Source: JACJYC01 sp964558465 (lineage in GTDB: Bacteria > Bacteroidota > Bacteroidia > Chitinophagales > Saprospiraceae). From it: 64,000 nt of DNA. Below the pieces are notes generated by a model that saw nothing but the letters and a program-made list of their open reading frames with translations, was not told the origin of the DNA and did no database searches. Numbering within the stretch: position 1 is the stretch's first letter; each line of letters opens with the position of its first letter. The DNA lies in contig CAZLEF010000030.1 of the NCBI GenBank assembly GCA_964558465.1, positions 1 to 64,000 on the forward strand. The letters are read 5' to 3'. This document shows, piece after piece, positions 44,934 to 52,551 of the stretch. The position numbers were made by a program, and so were the translations under genes.

Positions 44934-45830
44934 ATGGATACATCAGAAAAAATGAAGGAAATCGTCCGGGAGAAATACTCGGAAATCGCCGGCCAGGAAA
45001 AGGGCGCAAATGCAACCTCCTGCTGTGGCGCTACGGCATCCGGTACCTACACCATCATGTCGGACAATTACGCCGACCTCAAAGGTTATAACCCCGACGC
45101 CGATCTCGGCCTGGGCTGCGGACTGCCGACCCAGTTTGCAAAAATTCAGGAGGGCGACACCGTGCTCGATCTCGGCGCCGGCGCCGGTAACGACTGCTTC
45201 GTGGCCAGGGCTGAAACGGGCCCGACCGGAAAGGTCATCGGCGTGGATTTCACCCCCAAAATGATTGAACTCGCCCGCCAAAATGCCGAAAAACGCGGTT
45301 TCAACAATGTTGAGTTCCGCCAGGGGGATATCGAGGAACTGCCCGTCAGCGACAACACCGTGGATGTCGTAGTGAGCAACTGCGTCCTCAACCTTGTGCC
45401 CGACAAGGCAAAGGTGTTCAGCGAAATCAGGCGGGTACTGCGCCCCGGTGGGCATTTCAGCATTTCCGACGTAGTGCTGCGGGGCGATTTGCCCAAAAAA
45501 CTCCAGGACGCCGCTGAAATGTACGCAGGCTGTGTCGCCGGCGCCATGCAAATGGACGAATACCTCACCCTCATCGATAAGGCGGGATTTGAAAACAGGA
45601 TCGTGCAGAAACAAAAACCCATCCTCATCCCCGACGAAATCCTGCTCGACTATCTGACGGCGGAGGAATTGGGCGCCTTTGCAAGTTCAAATACGGGCAT
45701 TTTCAGCATCACGGTGTATGCGGAAAAACCGGGTGAAAAAACAGAGCGGAAAACCTCCGCCAAAACAAAGCTGAACCTTGCTGATCTGACCAAAAGCAAC
45801 TGTTGCGACCCGGGGAACGGGTGCTGTTAA
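44934..45830 (+). CDS. arsM: Arsenite S-adenosylmethionine methyltransferase
   Basis: 298 residues. Converts trivalent arsenic to methylated forms using SAM. Class I fold with motif I VLDLGAGAGND (78-87) and GVDFTPKM (103-110). The arsenic-binding cysteines expected for the family are present: Cys30/31 (SCCG), Cys62 (GLGCG), Cys150 (SNCVLN) and Cys200 (YAGCVAGA). The C-terminus carries a further cluster (NCCDPGNGCC) that might bind arsenic or metal. It lies between arsR and acr3 on the same strand. Confidence 0.94.
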   Translation: MDTSEKMKEIVREKYSEIAGQEKGANATSCCGATASGTYTIMSDNYADLKGYNPDADLGLGCGLPTQFAKIQEGDTVLDLGAGAGNDCFVARAETGPTGKVIGVDFTPKMIELARQNAEKRGFNNVEFRQGDIEELPVSDNTVDVVVSNCVLNLVPDKAKVFSEIRRVLRPGGHFSISDVVLRGDLPKKLQDAAEMYAGCVAGAMQMDEYLTLIDKAGFENRIVQKQKPILIPDEILLDYLTAEELGAFASSNTGIFSITVYAEKPGEKTERKTSAKTKLNLADLTKSNCCDPGNGCC

Positions 45831-45878
45831 CCTATGAGATAGGGATATAATTGAATATCCCGTTACAAACCATTCAAA

Positions 45879-46967
45879 ATGAGCGCAACCAACTGCAACC
45901 CTGCCGCCGGGCGGAAAAAACTATCTTTTCCCGACCGTTACCTGACGCTATGGATCTTCCTGGCCATGGCAGTTGGGGTGGCAATTGGCTATTTCATTCC
46001 TTCGTCGTCGGGTTTCATCAACTCCTTTTCGAGTGGCACGACCAATGTGCCGTTGGCCCTCGGACTGATCCTGATGATGTACCCGCCGCTGGCGAAAGTC
46101 AGGTATGAAAAAATGGGCGAGGTATTCCGGAATGCCAGAATATTGGGCATATCCCTGCTGCTCAACTGGGTCGTCGGCCCTATCCTCATGTTCGCGCTGG
46201 CCATTACCTTCCTTCGGGACTATCCGGAGTACATGGTGGGCCTCATCCTCATCGGGCTGGCCCGTTGCATTGCGATGGTCATCGTCTGGAACGAACTGGC
46301 CGGGGGCAGCCGGGAGTATGCAGCCGGGCTCGTGGCGCTGAACAGCATCTTTCAGGTCTTGCTGTACAGCGTGTATGCATGGGTGTTCATCACGGTGTTG
46401 CCGCCGATTTTTGGCATGGGCGGGCTGGAGGTCAATGTAACCATCGGGCAGATTGCGGAGAGTGTGGCCATTTACCTCGGCATCCCGTTTCTGGCGGGCA
46501 TCGTGAGTCGTTTTGCCCTGCTGAAATGGAAGGGTGAGGTTTGGTTTCAGGAGAAGTTTGTGCCGTTCATTTCGCCCGTTACCTTGATTGCGCTGCTGTT
46601 CACCATCGTGCTGATGTTCAGTTTGAAGGGCGCACTCATCGTCCGCATACCGTTGGATGTGGTGCGCATCGCCATCCCGTTGGTCATCTATTTTGCGTTC
46701 ATGTTCCTGACGAGTTTTTTTGTGGCAAAAGCCATGGGAGCTGATTACTCGAAAAATGCCTCCATTGCTTTTACCGCTTCGGGCAACAATTTCGAGTTGG
46801 CCATTGCCGTCGCGATCGGGGTCTTCGGCATCAACAGCGGTCAGGCGTTTGCAGGCGTCATCGGCCCGCTGGTAGAGGTGCCTGCATTGATTGGGTTGGT
46901 GAACGCGGCGTTTTGGCTCAGGAGCAAATATTATCCTTCATCAAATACAATCGGACAACCCTCATGA
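45879..46967 (+). CDS. acr3: ACR3-family arsenite efflux permease
   Basis: 362 residues with about ten membrane helices. Extrudes arsenite using the proton motive force. The essential cysteine of the family is Cys130 in GLARCIAMVIVWN, and the late conserved helix ASGNNFELAIAVAIG with its Glu is intact. Its stop codon overlaps the start of the next gene (ATGA), so the phosphoesterase is translationally coupled. Confidence 0.95.
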   Translation: MSATNCNPAAGRKKLSFPDRYLTLWIFLAMAVGVAIGYFIPSSSGFINSFSSGTTNVPLALGLILMMYPPLAKVRYEKMGEVFRNARILGISLLLNWVVGPILMFALAITFLRDYPEYMVGLILIGLARCIAMVIVWNELAGGSREYAAGLVALNSIFQVLLYSVYAWVFITVLPPIFGMGGLEVNVTIGQIAESVAIYLGIPFLAGIVSRFALLKWKGEVWFQEKFVPFISPVTLIALLFTIVLMFSLKGALIVRIPLDVVRIAIPLVIYFAFMFLTSFFVAKAMGADYSKNASIAFTASGNNFELAIAVAIGVFGINSGQAFAGVIGPLVEVPALIGLVNAAFWLRSKYYPSSNTIGQPS

Positions 46968-47737
46968 AAATTGCACTTTTTTCCGACGTCCACGCCAACC
47001 TGCCGGCGCTTGAAGCCTGCCTCGCCGATATTGACCGCCGCCGGCCAGACGCTGTTTACTGCCTCGGCGACCTTGTGGGCTACAATATCTGGCCCAATGA
47101 GGTGATCCGGGAAATTCGCCGCCGGAGTATCCCGACCATCGCCGGGAATTATGATTACGGCATTGGAAGAGCAAGCGACGATTGCGGCTGCGCATACAAA
47201 ACCGACGAGGAAAGGGCCAACGGAGCCGTGTCCATTTCATTTACCAACCAAATCACCCAACCGGAAGAGCGGCATTATTTGCGCGCTCTTCCAGTCCATC
47301 TCCGCCTGGAGTTCCAGTTGAACAACGACAACCTGAACCTGCTGCTGGTGCATGGCAGCCCCCGCAAGATCAATGAATACCTGTTTGAAGACCGGGAGGA
47401 AAAAAGCCTGCTGCGCATTCTCGAAGGCGCCGATGCCGACATTCTTTGTTTCGGGCATACGCACAAACCCTACCACCGGATACTGAACTCCGGAACGGAC
47501 GATGCGCCCCACTACAGGCACGCCGTCAATACAGGCTCGGTTGGCAAGCCGAAAGACGGCGACCCCCGCGGCTGTTATGTGCTGCTCACATTGGATGAAC
47601 ACAGTTCCATTTTGGATAAAAACAGCGTCGCGGTGGAGTTTGTCCGTTTTGAATATGATGTGGAAAAGGCAGCAAAGGCTGTGGAGGATAGTCCGCTGCC
47701 GGATGCATACGCCAGGGCGCTCCGGGAGGCGAAATGA
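46964..47737 (+). CDS. Calcineurin-like metallophosphoesterase, coupled to acr3
   Basis: 257 residues. All metal-binding motifs of the calcineurin-like fold are present: FSDVHAN (Asp8, His10), LGDLVGY, GNYD, VHGSP and FGHTHKP, close to the YfcE/MJ0936 branch of phosphodiesterases. Its ATG overlaps the acr3 TGA by 3 nt. Such phosphoesterases occur in some ars clusters, but their substrate is not settled. No arsC arsenate reductase is present in the window. Confidence 0.88.
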   Translation: MKIALFSDVHANLPALEACLADIDRRRPDAVYCLGDLVGYNIWPNEVIREIRRRSIPTIAGNYDYGIGRASDDCGCAYKTDEERANGAVSISFTNQITQPEERHYLRALPVHLRLEFQLNNDNLNLLLVHGSPRKINEYLFEDREEKSLLRILEGADADILCFGHTHKPYHRILNSGTDDAPHYRHAVNTGSVGKPKDGDPRGCYVLLTLDEHSSILDKNSVAVEFVRFEYDVEKAAKAVEDSPLPDAYARALREAK

Positions 47738-47878
47738 ATTACGGCACTCCGCCAGGTCTTCCCGGTCCAGGGTCCTTTCTTCAGACAGTTAACGTGCGTT
47801 TTGGATAAGTATTCATTCTGCCGCTTAGGGTAATTTGCCACTTTTCACTAATTTGCGCCTAAAATCCAGCCGCCTGAT

Positions 47879-48733
47879 ATGCAGCCCATTTCCTTTTCTA
47901 CCCTGATCTCCCCCCGTGATCTTGAGGCCAACCTCGCGAACCCAGGCTGGGTGGTCATCGACTGCCGCCACGACCTGGCCGATCCGGAAGCGGGCGTCAG
48001 GGCATATTCATCAGGCCATATCCCCGGCGCCCGCTTTGCCCACCTCGACCGCGATCTCTCCGGCCCCGTTATTCCCGGAAAAACCGGCCGCCATCCTCTA
48101 CCGGAAATAGAACAGGTTGCCGCCCGATTTTCCCAGTGGGGCATCGGCCAAAATACGCAGGTAGTCGCCTATGACGACAAAGCCGGCAGCATCGCGGCCC
48201 GCCTTTGGTGGATGTTGCGCTGGCTGGGCCACGACGCCGTCGCCGTGCTCGACGGAGGCTGGCAGGCCTGGACCTCGGCAGGGTTCCCGGCGACCGCCGA
48301 CCTTCCGGCAGCGGCCCCCGCTCATTTCATACCCCAACCCCGCCCGGAATGGATTGCCGACGCCGGTCAGGTGGAACAATTGCGCCAAAACCAGGCCTTT
48401 TGCGTGTTGGACGCCCGCGCCCCGGAGCGCTTCAACGGTGAAGTGGAACCCATCGACCCGGTTGCCGGGCATATACCCGGGGCCGTCAACGCACCCTTTT
48501 CGCTGAACCTGGAAAACGGGCGGTTCAAAGATCCGGAAATATTGAAAGCCCAATTCAAAGCCCTCATTGGCGATAAACCCGCTGAAAATACCGTCTTTTA
48601 TTGTGGCTCCGGCGTTACAGCCTGCCACGATATCCTGGCCTTCGCCCACGCCGGCCTTGGCGATGCCCGCCTCTATCCCGGCTCCTGGAGTGAGTGGATC
48701 GCGGATGGAACCCGCCCCGTTGCTGAAAAGTAG
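47879..48733 (+). CDS. sseA: Sulfurtransferase, 3-mercaptopyruvate type
   Basis: 284 residues with two rhodanese domains (about 1-135 and 155-280). The active-site loop CGSGVTA, with Cys242, is the mercaptopyruvate-sulfurtransferase type; thiosulfate-specific rhodanese has CRKGVT. The N-terminal domain lacks the cysteine, as usual. The 140 bp between it and the ars operon hold no gene and no clear promoter. Confidence 0.92.
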   Translation: MQPISFSTLISPRDLEANLANPGWVVIDCRHDLADPEAGVRAYSSGHIPGARFAHLDRDLSGPVIPGKTGRHPLPEIEQVAARFSQWGIGQNTQVVAYDDKAGSIAARLWWMLRWLGHDAVAVLDGGWQAWTSAGFPATADLPAAAPAHFIPQPRPEWIADAGQVEQLRQNQAFCVLDARAPERFNGEVEPIDPVAGHIPGAVNAPFSLNLENGRFKDPEILKAQFKALIGDKPAENTVFYCGSGVTACHDILAFAHAGLGDARLYPGSWSEWIADGTRPVAEK

Positions 48734-48838
48734 GATCTGTTGATTTGTTGATACGTTGATACGAGGACTGCCATTTCAAATCAACAAATCAACAAATCAA
48801 CAAATCAACAAATCAACAAATCAACAAATCAACAACCT
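48734..48838. repeat. TTGTTGAT arm plus (ATCAACAA)n array before the oxidoreductase start
   Basis: TGTTGATTTGTTGATACGTTGATA (48737-48761) is followed, after a 15-bp spacer, by about seven units of ATCAACAA (48777-48838), the complement of the first arm. A long stem-loop could form in the leader. The array ends 1-2 bp from the preferred start codon. Confidence 0.9.
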
Positions 48839-48839
48839 A

Positions 48840-49976
48840 ATGATCCCCCTAAGCTACTGGGAACGCGAAACCTTCTTTAAAGACCTCGACGTCGTCGTCC
48901 TGGGCAGCGGCATAGTAGGATTGAGCGCGGCCCTGCGCCTGAAAGAACGCGAACCGCGCCTCCGGGTGACCGTCGTGGAACGCGGCGTTCTGCCCCTGGG
49001 CGCCAGTACCCGAAATGCCGGATTTGCCTGCTTCGGAAGTGTTTCCGAATTGCTTGACGACCTGGAAGTTCACCCGGAAGACGCGGTTTTTCAACTGGTC
49101 GAAAGGCGTTTCAGGGGGCTCGAAAACCTGAAAAAATTGCTGGGGGAGGAAAATATCGGGTATGAACCGCTGGGCGGCTATGAATTGTTCCGGCTCGGTG
49201 AACAGACCCGCTTTGAAGCCTGTAAAGACGCTATCAGGCGCTTCAATGATCAACTCAAAGCAATTACCGGTCTTCAGGAAACCTATGAAGTCCTTGGAAA
49301 GGAGGGCCCTGATTTTGGCTTCAGAGACATGATCGGGATGATCCGGAACAAAGGCGAAGGACAACTGCATACGGGCAAAATGGTCAAAACCTTGCTGATA
49401 AAGGCGCAGGCGGCCGGAGTGGAAGTGATCAACGGATTGAACATCCGTTCCCTCCATACCGGCGGTGAAAAAGTAGTATTTGAAACCGACCTGGGCTGGA
49501 CCTTCGAAGCCGGCGCCCTGATTCTGGCCGCCAACGGTTTTGCCCGGCGATTGATGCCGGAACTGGCAGTGAATCCGGCCCGCAATCAGGTGCTGATCAC
49601 ACATCCCATCCCGGAGCTGAAAATCCGGGGCAGTTTTCATTATGACCGCGGGTATTACTATTTCCGCGACATCGGCGGGCGCATCCTGTTGGGCGGCGGC
49701 CGCTGCCTCGATCCCGCAGGTGAAACTACGGATGAATTTGGCGCCACGTCACTCATCCAGGACGCGCTGACCCGTCTGCTGGAAGAAATGATCCTGCCCG
49801 GTATTCCCTTCCGGATCGATACCTGGTGGAGCGGGATCATGGGGCTTGGCAATGAAAAAAAACCGGTGATCAAAAAGATCGGAAAAAATAGTGTGGCAGC
49901 TGTGCGGCTCGGCGGGATGGGGGTGGCCATCGGTACGCTCGTAGGCGCCGACGCTGCTGATCTGCTGTTGGGCTGA
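48840..49976 (+). CDS. FAD-dependent oxidoreductase (DAO family)
   Basis: 378 residues from ATG 48840. The frame is open 84 bp further back only through repeat sequence. Dinucleotide-binding motif VVLGSGIVGLSAA (19-31), a second glycine-rich stretch ASTRNAGFACFGS, and a C-terminal LGGMGVAIGT that closes the FAD site, as in glycine/sarcosine/D-amino-acid oxidases. The physiological substrate is not predictable. Confidence 0.88.
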   Translation: MIPLSYWERETFFKDLDVVVLGSGIVGLSAALRLKEREPRLRVTVVERGVLPLGASTRNAGFACFGSVSELLDDLEVHPEDAVFQLVERRFRGLENLKKLLGEENIGYEPLGGYELFRLGEQTRFEACKDAIRRFNDQLKAITGLQETYEVLGKEGPDFGFRDMIGMIRNKGEGQLHTGKMVKTLLIKAQAAGVEVINGLNIRSLHTGGEKVVFETDLGWTFEAGALILAANGFARRLMPELAVNPARNQVLITHPIPELKIRGSFHYDRGYYYFRDIGGRILLGGGRCLDPAGETTDEFGATSLIQDALTRLLEEMILPGIPFRIDTWWSGIMGLGNEKKPVIKKIGKNSVAAVRLGGMGVAIGTLVGADAADLLLG

Positions 49977-50026
49977 TTTATTTTTGCCGGTAGGTTATCC
50001 GTGCGACGGGGCAGTTTTTATTGGTT

Positions 50027-50150
50027 TGGAATTGTTTGGAGTTGTTCGTTACCCCCAAACCATCCCAAACCACCCCAAACCATCCCAAACCACCCCAAAC
50101 CACCCCAAACCACCCCAAACCACCCCAAACCACCCCAACCAACAAAAATT
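50027..50150. repeat. CCCCAAACCA 10-bp tandem array with short complementary arm
   Basis: GGTTTGGAATTGTTTGGAG (50034-50053) and a short spacer are followed by about ten units of CCAAACCACC/CCAAACCATC (50055-50147). One arm is much longer than the other. The array continues to about 115 bp before the next gene. Confidence 0.9.
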
Positions 50151-50262
50151 CCGCACCCAATAATTTTCCCCATTTTTTTCAGGCCAAACAGGAAAAAACC
50201 TGCAACTTTTCCGTCTATATAAGGTCTTTGTCTAAAATTTAACTTCCTAAAACAAGTGCCTT

Positions 50263-51618
50263 ATGAAGAAATTTACCCTTATGCTGTTAGGGTTGGCATT
50301 ATTTGCCGCCCATTTTTCGGTCCAGGCGCAAGAAAAAAGCACCGGCGGCCAGATCACCATCGTTAAAAAAGTGACCGGCGACGACGGCGACGTTACGGTG
50401 ATCAAAAAGAAACTGACGGAAGGAGAAACCGTGATCCAGGACCTGAAAAACCTGGAAGACCTGAAAGGGGAAAATGTTGAGGTCCATATTCTGAATGAAG
50501 CAGGGGAAGAGATCGAGTTGGACGGCGGCGAAACCATTTTATACATCCGCAAAGCGAAGGAAGACCTTCAGGAGATGAAAGCGGAAATGGAAAAAATGGA
50601 TGGCGAACTGAAAAAGGTCCGCATTTTTATGCATGGCGACCATGCCATGGGTGAAAAAATGAAAGAGTTCCACGGGGTTAAAAAAATGGGTGAACGCCCA
50701 ATCCTGGGGATCTACCCCGCTGAAAGCGCCGAGGGCGCAGGGATTACCATTGGCAGCCTCGTATCCGAGGGCGGCGCCCAGGCGGCTGGTTTGTCGGGCG
50801 GCGATCTCATTACAATGGTTGACGGCCAATCCGTGACCAAAACTTACGATCTCCAGTCTGTTTTGAGCAAACACAAGGTCGGGGATGCCGTAAAAGTGAA
50901 TTATATCCGCAACGGCCAGCCTGGCGAAACGACCGTTACCCTGACCCGCTCTTCCGACAACTTCAACTTTAACTTCGAACGCGATCCATGCAAAGTATTT
51001 ATCGGTATTTATTGCGGCGGACATGGCGATGAAGGCCAGGGCGTCCGGGTGAGCGGCATCATCGACAATACGGCAGCCGCCAAATACGGGGTACAAGCCA
51101 ACGATATTATCCTGTCGATGGACGATGTTCCGACCAATACTTACAACGAACTGTTGCGCGAACGGAACAAACATCAGTCCGGCGATTGGTTTACCCTGAG
51201 CATCCTCCGCAACGGGCAGCGGATGGAGGTGGACGCCCAGTTCAACCCCTGCGAAAAAACTGCTGAAGTGGTCGAACCGGTAGAAGAAGCCGTCGTGGTA
51301 GAAGAAGTGGTGGAAGAACAGATCGCCGAACCGAAAGTACAACCCGATTTCCAACTTGAGCCGGAAACCTGGAACCTGTACCCGAATCCGACTTTCGGCA
51401 GAATGCAACTGGAGTTCCAGGCAGAACCACTGCCCACCACCATCCGTATCCAGGATGTATCCGGCAAATTGGTCTTTAATCAGACTCTCAACCAGTTCAA
51501 TGGTTATTACAACGAGGCCATCGACCTGAGCCGTGCCGTGCCGGGCCAATACCTCTTGTCCGTCCAGCAGGGCGACAAGATCAAAACGGAAAAAATTGTC
51601 CTGATGCCACGGGCCTGA
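50263..51618 (+). CDS. Exported double-PDZ protein with T9SS C-terminal sorting domain
   Basis: 451 residues. Signal peptide (ending VQAQ), an acidic/basic helical region (about 95-135), PDZ domain 1 (about 145-232, LGIYPAESAEGAGI ... GDLITMVDGQSV), PDZ domain 2 (about 245-325, NDIILSMDDVPTNTYNELL), a Glu/Val-rich linker (about 335-355) and a Por-secretion tail (about 370-451, WNLYPNPTFGRMQLEF). No protease domain is attached, so it may bind peptides or act as a surface scaffold. Confidence 0.88.
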   Translation: MKKFTLMLLGLALFAAHFSVQAQEKSTGGQITIVKKVTGDDGDVTVIKKKLTEGETVIQDLKNLEDLKGENVEVHILNEAGEEIELDGGETILYIRKAKEDLQEMKAEMEKMDGELKKVRIFMHGDHAMGEKMKEFHGVKKMGERPILGIYPAESAEGAGITIGSLVSEGGAQAAGLSGGDLITMVDGQSVTKTYDLQSVLSKHKVGDAVKVNYIRNGQPGETTVTLTRSSDNFNFNFERDPCKVFIGIYCGGHGDEGQGVRVSGIIDNTAAAKYGVQANDIILSMDDVPTNTYNELLRERNKHQSGDWFTLSILRNGQRMEVDAQFNPCEKTAEVVEPVEEAVVVEEVVEEQIAEPKVQPDFQLEPETWNLYPNPTFGRMQLEFQAEPLPTTIRIQDVSGKLVFNQTLNQFNGYYNEAIDLSRAVPGQYLLSVQQGDKIKTEKIVLMPRA

Positions 51619-51654
51619 TCCCGATATAGCAGAATCAAGGCTCTAATCCAAAGG

Positions 51655-51790
51655 CTCCGGAGACTTGGAGACCAGGAGACCAGGAGACTTGGAGAGGGGG
51701 TGACGGCATTGCGTTCACCCCCTCCCAAAGTCACCCCCTCTCCAAGTCCCCCCCTCTCCAAGTCTCCCCCCCCCAAAGTCTCCTCAGATC
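51655..51790. repeat. GGAGACTTGGAGACCAGG / CCCTCTCCAAGTC inverted tandem repeat
   Basis: Four GGAGAC(C/T)(A/T)GG-type units are followed by a GGGGGTGACG..CGTTCACCCCC hairpin, then four CTCCAAGTC/CCAAAGTC units complementary to the first part. A very stable extended hairpin after the PDZ gene is expected, likely ending its transcript. Confidence 0.9.
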
Positions 51791-51833
51791 GGACATAGTC
51801 GAAGTTTCTCACCGGCCAAACACGGAAAACCCG

Positions 51834-51841
51834 TACCTTTG
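51834..51841 (+). promoter_or_regulatory. Putative -7 element for the DUF4956-CotH operon
   Basis: TACCTTTG fits TAnnTTTG and lies 20 bp before the ATG of the DUF4956 gene. The -33 region is weak. Confidence 0.45.
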
Positions 51842-51861
51842 CTCCCGTTTAAGCCATCGAC

Positions 51862-52551
51862 ATGAATATCTTAGAAAAACTGCAGGAAAAATATATCCAG
51901 GAATTTGCCGACAATGTGCCGTTCGACGAATTTTTACTCAATATTCTGGTAACCGCTCTATTGGTCAGTGTTTTGCGTTGGTTTTATGTCAGGTACGGTT
52001 ATTCGGAAGCCGGCCGCCGCCGTTTTTCCAACAATTTTCTGCCCCTGGCGTTGGGTACGCTGCTCATCATCATGATCGTAAAATCCTCCATCGCCTTGTC
52101 GCTGGGCCTGGTCGGCGCCTTGTCGATTGTCCGGTACCGAGCCGCGATCAAGGACCCCGAAGAACTGACCTATCTGTTCATCGCCATCGGCATCGGCCTG
52201 GCCGGCGGCGCCAACCAACCGGTGCTGTCTGTCGTCGCCTTTGCTTTTATTATCAGTATACTTTACATAGGAAAACGGTGGGCCGGTAAAAAAGCCGCCA
52301 TCAATGACAACCGCATGTTGTTGCATATTCACACCGACAAAGAAGACTTGCAGCAAATTTCAGGGCTCCTGACGTCCATCCTGCCGTATGCTGAATTGCG
52401 CCGGATGGATACGCTGAGGCCGGGTCTGAAGCTTTCATTCATCTGCCAGGCCGACAACCTGGAGCAAATCGCACGCCTGAAAGAGGCGCTCGGTAATTTA
52501 TCGCCTCAAACCCAAATTTCCATTGTTGAACAAGTTGACCTGGCGATATGA
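51862..52551 (+). CDS. DUF4956 membrane protein
   Basis: 229 residues. Three to four membrane helices with the family hallmark LGLVGALSIVRYRAAIKDPEELTYLF (first part), then a cytoplasmic alpha/beta domain (about 140-229). Function unknown; in many bacteria the gene is found with CotH and VTC-type polyphosphate polymerase genes. Here its stop overlaps the CotH start (ATGA), indicating coupled synthesis. A VTC gene is not present in the window. Confidence 0.85.
   Translation: MNILEKLQEKYIQEFADNVPFDEFLLNILVTALLVSVLRWFYVRYGYSEAGRRRFSNNFLPLALGTLLIIMIVKSSIALSLGLVGALSIVRYRAAIKDPEELTYLFIAIGIGLAGGANQPVLSVVAFAFIISILYIGKRWAGKKAAINDNRMLLHIHTDKEDLQQISGLLTSILPYAELRRMDTLRPGLKLSFICQADNLEQIARLKEALGNLSPQTQISIVEQVDLAI

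Noticed and set aside
48777..48838. Possible CRISPR array from regular short repeats
   Set aside because: Units are 8-10 bp and directly contiguous, with no unique spacers and no cas genes. The same applies to the arrays at 1, 3029, 50055, 57331 and 63525.
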